Positions 8,076 to 16,572 of a stretch of 64,000 bases of DNA are shown piece after piece (position 1 is the stretch's first letter; each line of letters begins with the position of its first letter). The notes beneath the pieces were generated by a model. It made no database searches, was not told the DNA's origin, and saw only the letters and a list, made by a program, of their open reading frames with translations. The DNA is from Chryseosolibacter sp964532595 (GTDB taxonomy: Bacteria; Bacteroidota; Bacteroidia; Cytophagales; Cyclobacteriaceae): assembly GCA_964532595.1 (NCBI GenBank), contig CAZHIQ010000008.1, forward strand, positions 30,167 to 94,166, given 5' to 3'. Made by a program: the position numbers and the translations under genes.

Positions 8076-9590
8076 ATGTACACCATTGATGATCTGAACG
8101 TCAGACTTCTTTCCGAGTTGAAAGAAATCGCTGAGGGGATGGGCGTAAAGAATGCCAAGAAACTCACCAAACAAGACCTCGTTTATAAGATCCTTGATCA
8201 GCAGGCAGTAATGGGCGAGACGGCACCTCCCGCTGCCAGTTCAGAACCCGAACGCAAGATGCGTCCCCGCCGCCGCGAAAACGTAGCACCTGCCGCGCCC
8301 AAGAAAAACAGCGAACCCGTTGACGACTCCTTCGACATCAGTCTTGATTTTGAAGCGCCGAAGTTCGATGATAAAGAGCCTGTTGAGACGAAGCCCGCAA
8401 GGGAAAATCAGTCCGCAAAACAGGAAGCGCGTGAAGAAAAAGCTCCACAGACACAAAAGCATACGATTCGTGATTTTGACGGAGCGATAAGCAATGAAGG
8501 GGTGCTTGAGATCATGCAGGATGGGTATGGCTTCCTGCGCTCATCTGATTACAATTACCTGGCAAGCCCCGATGATATCTATGTCTCTCCGTCACAGATC
8601 AAACTGTTTGGTCTGAAGACTGGCGATACAGTCAAAGGATTGATTCGTCCGCCTAAGGAAGGGGAGAAGTATTTCGCCCTGCTGAAAGTCGAATCAGCGA
8701 ATGGTAAGACGACCGAGGAAATACGTGATCGGGTAGCATTCGAATATCTGACGCCGCTGTTCCCCGAGGAAAAACTAAAGCTCAGCACCACCCCCGATAA
8801 CATGTCGACCCGTATTCTCGACCTGTTCGCTCCCATAGGTAAAGGCCAGCGTGGTATGATCGTGGCGCAACCTAAGACAGGTAAGACTGTGCTGCTGAAA
8901 CACATCGCCAATGCAATAGCGGAGAACCATCCGGAGGTATATCTCATTGTTCTGCTTATCGATGAGCGTCCGGAAGAGGTTACCGATATGGCGCGTAGCG
9001 TGAAGGCTGAAGTAATTGCTTCGACGTTTGATGAGCAGGCAGAACGCCACGTGAAGGTTTCAAGTATCGTCCTCGAGAAGGCCAAGCGTATGGTTGAGTG
9101 TGGTCATGACGTCGTGATCCTACTCGATTCCATTACCCGTCTCGCGCGGGCATATAATACGGTAGTGCCGTCGTCTGGAAAGATTCTTTCCGGGGGTGTT
9201 GATGCGAATGCTTTGCATAAGCCTAAGCGCTTCTTCGGTGCAGCGCGGAATGTTGAGAACGGTGGATCATTAACGATCATCGCGACCGCCCTCATCGATA
9301 CAGGTTCAAAGATGGACGAGGTGATCTTTGAGGAATTCAAAGGAACAGGTAACATGGAACTTCAGCTTGATCGTAAACTTTCGAACAAGCGTGTATATCC
9401 TGCTATCGATGTTCCCGCGTCGGGTACACGTCGCGAAGATCTGCTCATGCGTGAAGACGAGCTTCAGCGTGTCTGGATTCTCCGCAAGTTTATGAGTGAT
9501 ATGAATTCGAGCGAGGCAATGGAGTTCCTGCTTTCGAAAATGAAAGGAACACGGAACAACGAGGAGTTCCTTCTTTCGATGAACGGCTGA
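8076..9590 (+). CDS. rho: Transcription termination factor Rho
   Basis: A 504-residue hexameric RNA-dependent ATPase that ends transcription. The Rho N-terminal helical domain is residues 1-43. A charged, Pro/Ala/Glu-rich linker follows (about 44-130), which is an insertion compared with the 419-residue E. coli protein and is common in Bacteroidota. The cold-shock-like RNA-binding domain has the RNP1 motif DGYGFLR (149-155). The ATPase domain has Walker A AQPKTGKT (264-271), Walker B VVILLDSITR, the Q-loop region and the C-terminal KMKGTRNNEEFL. All key motifs are intact. A strong terminator follows the stop. Confidence 0.97.
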   Translation: MYTIDDLNVRLLSELKEIAEGMGVKNAKKLTKQDLVYKILDQQAVMGETAPPAASSEPERKMRPRRRENVAPAAPKKNSEPVDDSFDISLDFEAPKFDDKEPVETKPARENQSAKQEAREEKAPQTQKHTIRDFDGAISNEGVLEIMQDGYGFLRSSDYNYLASPDDIYVSPSQIKLFGLKTGDTVKGLIRPPKEGEKYFALLKVESANGKTTEEIRDRVAFEYLTPLFPEEKLKLSTTPDNMSTRILDLFAPIGKGQRGMIVAQPKTGKTVLLKHIANAIAENHPEVYLIVLLIDERPEEVTDMARSVKAEVIASTFDEQAERHVKVSSIVLEKAKRMVECGHDVVILLDSITRLARAYNTVVPSSGKILSGGVDANALHKPKRFFGAARNVENGGSLTIIATALIDTGSKMDEVIFEEFKGTGNMELQLDRKLSNKRVYPAIDVPASGTRREDLLMREDELQRVWILRKFMSDMNSSEAMEFLLSKMKGTRNNEEFLLSMNG

Positions 9591-9614
9591 CCCCGAACTT
9601 CAAAATATATTGAT

Positions 9615-9646
9615 AAATGCCCGGTGAGTACCGGGCATTTATTTTC
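9615..9646. terminator. Bidirectional terminator between rho and the DEAD-box gene
   Basis: An 11-bp perfect stem (AAATGCCCGGT / ACCGGGCATTT) with a GAGT loop lies between two convergent genes, with T-rich sequence on the plus side and A-rich sequence on the other. Confidence 0.85.
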
Positions 9647-10903
9647 TTAGCGTTTTCGCTTGCGCTCATGGAAGGCCCCTTTAAAAGTGGGATCTTCTTT
9701 TTTCTTTTGACGATCGATTTCACGCGCCATTTCTTTCGCTTCACCCGGTAGGGTGTCGGCAATCTCAACGTCGGCAGGCAATGGCTGCACGGGGATCTTG
9801 TCGCGAATTAACTCTTCTATTTTGGCAACGTGATATACCTCAGCCGGCGAAGCAAACGTGATAGCGCTTCCTTCCTGGAATGCACGACCGGTACGGCCAA
9901 TGCGATGGACGTAATCCTCGTATAAGACAGGGACGTCGAAGTTGATGACGTGCGAGACCTTGGCGACATCGATGCCGCGTGCAGTGACATCCGTGGACAC
10001 GAGGATTCGAAGGTCGCCCTGTTTGAACTCATTGACTGCGTTGATGCGGGTGTTCTGCCCCTTGTTAGAGTGGATAACCCGGATCGGTCCATGCCCTTTC
10101 CGTTCAAGGTAATTGTATACGCTGTCAGCTACCGCCTTCGTCCGGGTAAAGATCATTACCCGGTCGAAAGTTTCCCGATCGGCAAGAAGGTATTCGAGAA
10201 AGTTGATTTTGGTGCGGAGGTTGGGAATGTGGTACAACGTCTGCTCTATCTGTCGGGCAGGGGTGGCCTGCGGCGTCACCTCGACTCGGACAGGGAATTC
10301 CAGAAACTCAGCGGAGAGCCTTTCGACCTTCTCGGGGAAGGTAGCGGAGAACAGCAGGTTTTGCCTTTTCCGGGGGATGACTTCGAAGATGCGCCGCAGT
10401 TGGGGCATGAACCCCATATCCATCATACGGTCGGCCTCGTCAAGAACAAGCGTGCGTATCTGCTTGACGGGTATTTCGCCCCGGAGATAGAGTTCCATAA
10501 AACGCCCCGGGGTTGCAATCAGAATGTCCTGGCCTTGCTGGAGGGCTCCAATTTGTGTCTTGGGACCAACACCTCCATAGATCGGAAGAATCCGCAGATC
10601 AGTGTATTTCGATAGGACTGAAGCGTGTTCTGCGATCTGCAATGTCAGTTCCTTTGTTGGTGCCAGGATCAGAGCGCGGGGTTCATCGCCGGACGCATAC
10701 TTGATTTTCATAAGGATGGGCAACAGATAGGCGGCTGTTTTTCCCGTTCCGGTTTGCGCGATCCCTATGACTTCCTGTCCGCCAAGGATCAGCGGAATGG
10801 CTTTTTGTTGAATTTGGGTAGGTTCTTCAAAGCCGGCGTCGTGAAGCGCGTTCAGAAGCTGCTTGTTGAGATTGAACTGATCGAATGAAGTTATTGCTGC
10901 CAC
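9647..10903 (-). CDS. DEAD-box ATP-dependent RNA helicase
   Basis: A 418-residue RNA helicase of the RhlE/DeaD type that unwinds short RNA duplexes, for example in ribosome assembly or RNA decay. The Q motif region begins FDQFNLNKQLLNAL. Motif I is AQTGTGKT, motif II DEAD in LVLDEADRMMDMGF, motif III SATF, motif V STDVTARGID and motif VI HRIGRTGR. The C-terminus is short and basic (KGAFHERKRKR). The open frame reaches 10960, but that would overlap the divergent dihydroorotase gene and its promoter. The GTG at 10903 starts just before the conserved part and is preferred. Confidence 0.92.
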   Translation of the reverse strand: MAAITSFDQFNLNKQLLNALHDAGFEEPTQIQQKAIPLILGGQEVIGIAQTGTGKTAAYLLPILMKIKYASGDEPRALILAPTKELTLQIAEHASVLSKYTDLRILPIYGGVGPKTQIGALQQGQDILIATPGRFMELYLRGEIPVKQIRTLVLDEADRMMDMGFMPQLRRIFEVIPRKRQNLLFSATFPEKVERLSAEFLEFPVRVEVTPQATPARQIEQTLYHIPNLRTKINFLEYLLADRETFDRVMIFTRTKAVADSVYNYLERKGHGPIRVIHSNKGQNTRINAVNEFKQGDLRILVSTDVTARGIDVAKVSHVINFDVPVLYEDYVHRIGRTGRAFQEGSAITFASPAEVYHVAKIEELIRDKIPVQPLPADVEIADTLPGEAKEMAREIDRQKKKEDPTFKGAFHERKRKR

Positions 10904-10910
10904 TTTCCGT

Positions 10911-10918
10911 ATTTTTGC
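10911..10918 (+). promoter_or_regulatory. -7 promoter element (TATTTTTG) for dihydroorotase
   Basis: An exact TAnnTTTG match ends four bases before the ATG at 10923, so the transcript would be leaderless or nearly so. It sits in the 19-bp gap between the two divergent start codons. Confidence 0.6.
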
Positions 10919-10922
10919 CGCG

Positions 10923-12263
10923 ATGAAGAAAACGCTGATTGTCAATGCAAATATAGTCAATGAGGGCCGTGCCTTCGAAAGTGACGTGTTAATCGTAGGT
11001 GATCGGATCGACTCTGTTGGCCCAGACTTGTCATCGCGTGAGGCCGACGAGGTAATTGATGCACAGGGTAAATTTCTGTTACCGGGGGCGATAGACGATC
11101 AGGTTCATTTCCGTGAACCTGGGCTTACCCACAAGGCAACCATTGGTACGGAGGCTCGGGCTGCTGTGGCCGGAGGGGTAACCAGTTTTATGGAGATGCC
11201 GAATACCGTCCCCCCTACCTTTACCCGGGAACTCCTTGAAGATAAGTTCTCGATCGCCCGACGCGATTCGCTTGCGAACTATTCTTTCTACATGGGGGCG
11301 TCGAATGACAACCTTGACGAAGTGATGAAGGTGGATGTCAGACAGGTCTGTGGGTTGAAAATTTTCATGGGATCGTCGACGGGTAATCTGCTCGTTGATG
11401 ATGGTAAAACTCTGGAAGGGTTTTTCTCGCGGTTCCCTGCGTTGATCGCTACGCATTGTGAAGATGAGCAGACCATTGTCCACAACGCGGAGGTGTATCG
11501 CAAGAAGTACGGCGAAGATGTCCCGGTCAAATTTCACCCGTTAATCCGCAGCGCGGAGGCTTGCTACAAATCTTCGTCATTCGCTGTCGAACTTGCACGC
11601 AAGCACGGTACCCGTCTCCACGTGTTGCACATTTCGACGCGCCAAGAGACGAGTCTTTTTGATGCGGAGACCCCGCTCGCGGAAAAGAAAATAACTGCTG
11701 AGGCGTGCATCCATCATTTGTGGTTTAGTGACGAAGATTACGACAGGCTAGGCACATTTATCAAATGGAATCCGGCGGTGAAGACTGAGGCCGACCGACA
11801 AGCGGTCTTCGAGGCCGTTCTCGACGACCGCATTGACGTAATCGCTACCGACCACGCTCCTCATACCCGGGAGGAAAAGACAAATACATACTTCAAAGCG
11901 CCCTCGGGCGGTCCGCTCATTCAGCATAGCCTGGTGGCCATGCTTGAAATGTGCCATCAGGGTAAGTTGTCGCTGGAGAAGGTGGTACAGAAAATGGCTC
12001 ACAATCCGGCTACGCTATTTCAGGTGGCTGAACGGGGCTTTATTCGGGAAGGCTATTTTGCTGATCTGGTGCTCGTTGATCTCGATCGACCGTGGCAGGT
12101 ATCGTCGGGGAACATCCTTTCCAAATGCGGGTGGTCTCCCTTTGAAGGTCAGATGTTCCGGTCGGCGGTAACGCATACCTGGGTGTCGGGGCACCTGGCC
12201 TACCGCGATGGAGTATTTGATGACAGCAGGAAAGGGCACCGGCTGTTGTTCGACCGGAACTAA
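10923..12263 (+). CDS. Dihydroorotase
   Basis: A 446-residue amidohydrolase that interconverts carbamoyl aspartate and dihydroorotate in pyrimidine synthesis. The fold markers are the N-terminal beta-sandwich, DDQVHFREPG at 58-67, KIFMGSSTGN, the metal-binding His in THCEDE and in LHISTRQE, and the catalytic Asp in IATDHAPH. Notably, the usual first-strand HxH metal pair reads QxH here (Gln60-Val-His62). Bacteroidota dihydroorotases often look like this, from memory, so it need not mean loss of activity. It could also be a paralogous cyclic amidase. It lies next to a tRNA-His gene and has its own promoter. Confidence 0.85.
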   Translation: MKKTLIVNANIVNEGRAFESDVLIVGDRIDSVGPDLSSREADEVIDAQGKFLLPGAIDDQVHFREPGLTHKATIGTEARAAVAGGVTSFMEMPNTVPPTFTRELLEDKFSIARRDSLANYSFYMGASNDNLDEVMKVDVRQVCGLKIFMGSSTGNLLVDDGKTLEGFFSRFPALIATHCEDEQTIVHNAEVYRKKYGEDVPVKFHPLIRSAEACYKSSSFAVELARKHGTRLHVLHISTRQETSLFDAETPLAEKKITAEACIHHLWFSDEDYDRLGTFIKWNPAVKTEADRQAVFEAVLDDRIDVIATDHAPHTREEKTNTYFKAPSGGPLIQHSLVAMLEMCHQGKLSLEKVVQKMAHNPATLFQVAERGFIREGYFADLVLVDLDRPWQVSSGNILSKCGWSPFEGQMFRSAVTHTWVSGHLAYRDGVFDDSRKGHRLLFDRN

Positions 12264-12320
12264 AAAAAGACTTTTTTGTTATTTGCAATCGAGTATCTAA
12301 ATTGCGGACCCAATCCAGAC

Positions 12321-12395
12321 GGTGAATGTAGCTCAGTTGGTTAGAGCATCAGATTGTGATTCTGAGGGTCGCGGGTTCGAGTCCCGTCTTTCACC
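12321..12395 (+). tRNA. tRNA-His (anticodon GTG)
   Basis: A complete cloverleaf can be drawn. It has the extra G-1 (12321) facing C73 (12395), a D arm GCTC/GAGC, an anticodon stem TCAGA/TCTGA enclosing TTGTGAT with GTG at 12356-12358, and a T arm GCGGG-TTCGAGT-CCCGT. The acceptor stem GTGAATG/CTTTCAC has one T-T mismatch at position 6:67. CCA is not encoded. A terminator follows immediately. Confidence 0.95.
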
Positions 12396-12396
12396 C

Positions 12397-12430
12397 AAAC
12401 CCTGCGCATACACGCAGGGTTTGTTTTTTT
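12397..12430 (+). terminator. Intrinsic terminator of tRNA-His
   Basis: A 10-bp perfect stem (AAACCCTGCG / CGCAGGGTTT) with a six-base loop is followed by a T-rich tract starting at 12420. Confidence 0.88.
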
Positions 12431-12515
12431 TATATCCCCCGATATCTTGTTGATTCATTCGCTCGCCTGGAAGGGATCGTTATTGCTGTGGCGCGGTTTT
12501 TTTTTAAGTTTAGGC

Positions 12516-12770
12516 ATGATTACGTGGGGAGATTTCAACCGGTTATCGCTGTCAAAGAAGATCAGTCTTCTTTACGAGAACGGTACGTTTGTGATGGCGA
12601 TTCGTTACTACGGATATAAGGTAAACTTGTATTTGCTGGGCAATCTATACCTCGAGGTGTTTGTCAATCACAAGTTCTCTTGCATTGAGAAAATTCAGCA
12701 GCTCGATATGAACCACTCGCGCATGAAGTTTTATTCCGATCAGATTAAATTGCCCGACTTCGTTTACTAG
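12516..12770 (+). CDS. Small hypothetical protein (84 aa)
   Basis: An 84-residue protein beginning MITWGDFNRLSLSKKISLLYENGTF and containing the aromatic-rich segment AIRYYGYKVNLYLLGNLYLEVF, followed by HSRMKFYSDQIKLPDFVY. The frame is open from 12447, but the ATG at 12516 gives the more natural start; the upstream codons translate to a hydrophobic stretch rich in T-tract codons. There is no clear membrane helix or signal. The gene is bounded by terminators on both sides, so it is a single-gene unit. I do not recognise a domain; the composition suggests a small folded beta protein. Confidence 0.65.
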   Translation: MITWGDFNRLSLSKKISLLYENGTFVMAIRYYGYKVNLYLLGNLYLEVFVNHKFSCIEKIQQLDMNHSRMKFYSDQIKLPDFVY

Positions 12771-12776
12771 AGACAC

Positions 12777-12812
12777 AAAAAAAATCCCGGCATTAGCCGG
12801 GATTTTTTTTTC
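12777..12812. terminator. Bidirectional terminator
   Basis: A long A8-TCCCGGC / GCCGGGA-T8 stem with loop ATTA lies between the converging small gene and the zinc-ribbon membrane protein gene. It can serve both. Confidence 0.9.
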
Positions 12813-12834
12813 GTAGGTTCAGGTAGTAATACCG

Positions 12835-13572
12835 TTATGCCGTAGCAGTAGAAGTCTCTTCAAATTTTTGCGATACTTTAAGGCTGACAGTTTTCTTGGC
12901 TTTGTATCCACAATAGCCGCACTGATAGTGCTTGTTCAATTCACCTTCTTCAGTAGCAGTAGGCTGGCGAACAATTTCTTCCTTCACAATTTTGAAGGTC
13001 TGATAGTTACACTCGGGGCACTGGATAGCGTGGAGGTGACCAGCGTATTTTTCAATTTTGACGTATCCTGTCTCCATGTCTTTCCACACATCGTAGTCGA
13101 CAGAGAATACGTTTTCTTCCGCCTGCATACCTTCATCAAGATAAGCGTCTTCTTCATCCTCGCTGAGGAGCTTCATGGGTTTGCCGGTCTTGGGTGATAT
13201 CCTGGGCTTATAGCGAAGCACTTTCAGGCGCTTTTCAATATAGAACGGGTAGTAGAATTTCAGCAGGTTTTGCACGATTAGCGCGACGATCATACCGAAG
13301 GAAACCGTTGTGAAAACCCTCACGAAAATCCACAGGGCGCTCAGTTCCTCCACGTTGGAATTGGCGTAGAACGCGCATCCAATGATCAGAATAAGCGAAG
13401 CCGTCCAAAGGGTTTTAATCTCAAAGCGATTGATGTAGTCGTATTTCGTCTTAGCATCTCTCGTTGTGGCAAGTCGGATGATGTGACCGAAAACGATCAA
13501 CACCGCTATCGCCCACGCCCCAAGGGCGATATTCTGTGCCAGTTCATTCCAAGGTGCGTATTGTTCTGCCAT
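12835..13572 (-). CDS. Membrane protein with C-terminal zinc ribbon
   Basis: A 245-residue protein with three predicted membrane helices (about residues 14-34, 55-70 and 80-104). A charged cytosolic-looking tail follows, with an acidic patch (SEDEEDAYLDEG) and a four-cysteine zinc-ribbon motif: Cys185-x2-Cys188 and Cys218-x2-Cys221. The spacing suits a rubredoxin-like zinc knuckle. I do not recognise a named family, and no neighbour suggests a pathway. The ATG at 13572 is preceded by a -7 box about 32 bases upstream, which supports this start. Confidence 0.75.
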   Translation of the reverse strand: MAEQYAPWNELAQNIALGAWAIAVLIVFGHIIRLATTRDAKTKYDYINRFEIKTLWTASLILIIGCAFYANSNVEELSALWIFVRVFTTVSFGMIVALIVQNLLKFYYPFYIEKRLKVLRYKPRISPKTGKPMKLLSEDEEDAYLDEGMQAEENVFSVDYDVWKDMETGYVKIEKYAGHLHAIQCPECNYQTFKIVKEEIVRQPTATEEGELNKHYQCGYCGYKAKKTVSLKVSQKFEETSTATA

Positions 13573-13604
13573 GGTTATCAGTTAGTTTATTTATTCCACT
13601 TTAG

Positions 13605-13612
13605 CAAATATA
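13605..13612 (-). promoter_or_regulatory. -7 promoter element (TATATTTG) for the zinc-ribbon membrane protein
   Basis: On the minus strand this is an exact TAnnTTTG match, 32 bases before the ATG. No clear -33 element. Confidence 0.5.
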
Positions 13613-13729
13613 AAAGCCTTGTTGAACTTAACCTACTGACCGTGTAGGTTTCTTTGGCAAAAAGGCTTGCGTAATTGGATAACTATCTCCGGCGTCGAGG
13701 GGGTGCAGGAAAGCTGGGTACATTCCCTG

Positions 13730-14506
13730 TCAAGGTGCGATGGTAACCGCGCTTTTGCTGACAAATTGTGCGATTTTTTTCAAGCACGACGCCTCGCACT
13801 CGAACATGCCCATGTGGGCCGTGTCGGGAAGGATCACCGCCTCCGCCCGGGGATTAAGCGATGCCTGGTCAAGTATGGTATCAGCGGGGATGCCGGGATC
13901 TTTCTCGCCCGCCAGAAGGAGGATGGGGCCCGGATAGTTTTCCAATACCGGTCTCCTGTCGGGGCGTTCCCGCATAGCTCGGGTGTATCCGGTCACAGAT
14001 TCTGCCGAAGCCTGTACCGCGATGTTCTTCACTTGTGTAATGGAGCGGTGTTGTGGGTCGGCATAGAGCTGCCCGACAAAACTCGAAGTGAATGCGCGGA
14101 CGCCCTGACGCGCTATGAAGTCAAGTGTCTTGTTCCTGGAAGCCTTCTTTTCTTCGCTATCGGGCAATGCGGTTGAATGAAAAAGGCATATTCCCCCGAT
14201 GCGATCGGGTTGTTGTTCGGCCATAGCCAGCGCTACATAGCCCCCCAGGGAATGCCCGACAATTACCGGCTTCTTATAGTTGCGAGCCTCCTGCCAGGAT
14301 AAAAGTGTCCGGGCGATATCGTCGAGGGTAAAACCATCCGCAGGTAGTGCGCTCTTTCCAAACCCCGGAAGGTCGACCGTCACGACATGCAACGAGTCAC
14401 TGAGTTTGTCAGCAAACTCTTTCCAGATCTGCTGATTAAAGGGGAAGCCATGAATGAGAATCACGGTAGGCCCGCTCCCCATCTCGCGAAAATTCAATCC
14501 TTCCAT
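13730..14506 (-). CDS. Alpha/beta hydrolase
   Basis: A 258-residue alpha/beta-hydrolase fold enzyme. The oxyanion-hole segment is LIHGFPFN, the nucleophile elbow GHSLGG, the acid is in the region LAGEKDPGIP and the catalytic His in LPDTAHMGMFE. There is no signal peptide. This general type covers esterases, haloperoxidases and hydrolases of small ring or ester substrates, so no substrate is claimed. The frame extends upstream to 14554, but that would overlap dxs; the ATG at 14506 lies 5 bases after the dxs stop and gives the normal beginning, MEGLNFREMG. It is therefore probably translated from the dxs transcript. Confidence 0.85.
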   Translation of the reverse strand: MEGLNFREMGSGPTVILIHGFPFNQQIWKEFADKLSDSLHVVTVDLPGFGKSALPADGFTLDDIARTLLSWQEARNYKKPVIVGHSLGGYVALAMAEQQPDRIGGICLFHSTALPDSEEKKASRNKTLDFIARQGVRAFTSSFVGQLYADPQHRSITQVKNIAVQASAESVTGYTRAMRERPDRRPVLENYPGPILLLAGEKDPGIPADTILDQASLNPRAEAVILPDTAHMGMFECEASCLKKIAQFVSKSAVTIAP

Positions 14507-14511
14507 ATAAC

Positions 14512-16437
14512 CTAAAGGGTACGGGAAACAGACTCCAATATTCCGAGCACACAACGCTCAATGCCGCCGGCGTCGAAACCACATTCACGATGAAGCTCAC
14601 TTTGCTCCCCGTGCTCAACAACGCGGTCGGGGATGCCCAGACGCCTTACTTCGGCGTGGTAGTGGTGATCGGCCATGAACTCCAGTACGGCGCTGCCAAA
14701 GCCTCCCGGCAGGCAGCCGTCTTCTACGGTGATGATCTTCTTGTATCTCGCAAAGACTTCGTGTAACAACTCTTCATCAAGGGGCTTCACAAACCGCATG
14801 TCGTAATGAGCCACGGCAATGTCGCGTGCGGCAAGCCGATCGCATACCTCGCTGGCGTAATTGCCGATGTGGCCAATAGTCAATATCGCCACGTCGTCCC
14901 CGTCGCGGAGTTTTCGACCCCTACCCACAGGGATAGCCTCCATGGGCGTACGCCAGTTAACCATAACGCCCTTTCCTCGCGGATAGCGGATAGAGAACGC
15001 TGTGGTACTACGCGGGAGCTGAGCAGTATACATAAGGTTGCGGAGCTCGGCTTCGTTCATAGGCGCCGCGACAACTATATTGGGAAGGCATCGGAAGAAG
15101 GCCATGTCATAGGCGCCGTGGTGCGTAGGACCATCGGCCCCCGCAAATCCCGCGCGATCAAGACAGAAGTTGACTGGCAGATTCTGGATACAGACATCGT
15201 GAATAACCTGATCGTAGGCTCTTTGCATGAAAGAGCTGTATATGTTGCAGAAGGGTATGAGCCCCTGTGTTGCGAGACCTGCCGAGAAAGTGACCGCGTG
15301 TTGCTCGGCAATTCCTACGTCAAAGGCACGGTCAGGCATTTCCTTCATCATGATATTCATGGATGAGCCCGATGGCATCGCCGGGGTGACACCGATGATC
15401 TTCTCGTTTTTCCTGGCCAGTTCAACCAATGTGTGACCAAAAACATCCTGATACCGCGGCGGCTGCGGAAGTTCAGGAACAGTCTGATGAATCTCCCCCG
15501 TGATCTTGTCAAAAGTGCCCGGAGCGTGCCATGTTGTGGCATTGCCCTTCTCGGCAGGCGCGTAGCCCTTTCCTTTCACCGTCACACAATGCAGTATCTT
15601 CGGTCCCTTGATATTCCTGAGATCGTTCAGTACGGTGACCAGGTGGTCGACATCATGTCCGTCAACCGGTCCGAAGTATCGTAGATTCAATGACTCGAAA
15701 AAGTTGCTCTGGCTGAGCAGGGTCGATTTGATGCCGTTTTCAATCTTGGAAACGATCTCCTGCGCGCTCTTGCCGAAATGCGACAACTTGCCCAGCAGCT
15801 TCCAGACGTCGTCTTTGATCCGGTTGTAGGTGCGCGAGGTGGTAATATCGGTCAGGTAATCTTTCAACGCTCCTACGTTCGGGTCAATCGACATACAATT
15901 GTCGTTGAGAATGATCAGCAGGTTCGTGTCGGAAACGCCCGCGTGATTCATCCCTTCGAACGCAATACCGCCCGTCATGGCGCCATCGCCAATCACCGCG
16001 ATGTGCTGCCGGTCATCCATTTTGAGATATTTGGCACCCGTTGCCATACCCAGTGCCGCTGAGACGGATGTGGACGAGTGACCAACGCCAAAAGTGTCGT
16101 ACGGACTTTCACTTCGCTTGGGGAACCCCGACAAGCCTCCATACAGCCGGTTTGTGTGGAACTGGTCGCGACGGCCGGTCAGAATTTTATGTCCGTATGC
16201 CTGATGACCAACATCCCATACCAGTTGGTCGTACGGAGTGTTGAAGACGTAATGAAGCGCAACCGTCAATTCAACCACGCCCAGACTGGCGCCAAAATGG
16301 CCGCCGTAAACCGACACATTGTCGATAATAAACTGGCGGAGCTCTTCGCAAAGCTGCACCAGCTGAACCTGGTCGAGCTTTTTAAGATCCTGCGGCGAAT
16401 TGATTTGGGCCAAAAGTTTACCCGGGGTAATGAGCAT
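14512..16437 (-). CDS. dxs: 1-deoxy-D-xylulose-5-phosphate synthase
   Basis: A 641-residue thiamine-diphosphate enzyme that joins pyruvate and glyceraldehyde 3-phosphate in the first step of the MEP isoprenoid pathway. The N-terminal domain has WDVGHQAYGHKILTGR, GHSSTSVSAALG and the ThDP/Mg motif GDGAMTGG with the distant N of LNDNCMSI. The central pyrimidine-binding domain has VGIAEQHAVTFSAGLA and RAGFAGADGPTHHG. The transketolase C domain follows (TVEDGCLPGGFGSAV). An upstream ATG at 16461 is in frame, but the ATG at 16437 gives the typical opening. The gene is divergent from scpA, with a -7 box on each strand between them. Confidence 0.96.
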   Translation of the reverse strand: MLITPGKLLAQINSPQDLKKLDQVQLVQLCEELRQFIIDNVSVYGGHFGASLGVVELTVALHYVFNTPYDQLVWDVGHQAYGHKILTGRRDQFHTNRLYGGLSGFPKRSESPYDTFGVGHSSTSVSAALGMATGAKYLKMDDRQHIAVIGDGAMTGGIAFEGMNHAGVSDTNLLIILNDNCMSIDPNVGALKDYLTDITTSRTYNRIKDDVWKLLGKLSHFGKSAQEIVSKIENGIKSTLLSQSNFFESLNLRYFGPVDGHDVDHLVTVLNDLRNIKGPKILHCVTVKGKGYAPAEKGNATTWHAPGTFDKITGEIHQTVPELPQPPRYQDVFGHTLVELARKNEKIIGVTPAMPSGSSMNIMMKEMPDRAFDVGIAEQHAVTFSAGLATQGLIPFCNIYSSFMQRAYDQVIHDVCIQNLPVNFCLDRAGFAGADGPTHHGAYDMAFFRCLPNIVVAAPMNEAELRNLMYTAQLPRSTTAFSIRYPRGKGVMVNWRTPMEAIPVGRGRKLRDGDDVAILTIGHIGNYASEVCDRLAARDIAVAHYDMRFVKPLDEELLHEVFARYKKIITVEDGCLPGGFGSAVLEFMADHHYHAEVRRLGIPDRVVEHGEQSELHRECGFDAGGIERCVLGILESVSRTL

Positions 16438-16511
16438 CGTAAGGTGGTTTGATCCTGACAATAACAGCGATCGAAGTTAAGTGTTTCCCCAAAAGACTCG
16501 AATCAACTCCC

Positions 16512-16519
16512 CAAAATTA
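16512..16519 (-). promoter_or_regulatory. -7 promoter element (TAATTTTG) for dxs
   Basis: An exact TAnnTTTG match on the minus strand about 75 bases before the dxs ATG. A TTG on the same strand at 16536-16538, 16 bases upstream of the box, could be the -33 element. Confidence 0.55.
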
Positions 16520-16558
16520 CTTATTTCTTCAATCACAAGGATTTTGGGGGATTATAAA

Positions 16559-16566
16559 TAAATTTG
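16559..16566 (+). promoter_or_regulatory. -7 promoter element (TAAATTTG) for scpA
   Basis: An exact TAnnTTTG match that ends six bases before the scpA ATG at 16573, predicting a leaderless or nearly leaderless mRNA. Confidence 0.6.
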
Positions 16567-16572
16567 TGCCTT

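Noticed and set aside
13614..13670. AAGCCTT/AAGGCTT and ACCTAC/GTAGGT repeats as a terminator of the hydrolase operon
   Set aside because: The stems are short, the outer arms are far apart, and no T-run lies in the right place on the minus strand.
13667..14176. 169-codon plus-strand open frame opposite the alpha/beta hydrolase
   Set aside because: It lies over an enzyme gene with all motifs intact, has no recognisable domain, and its composition is that of an antisense frame.
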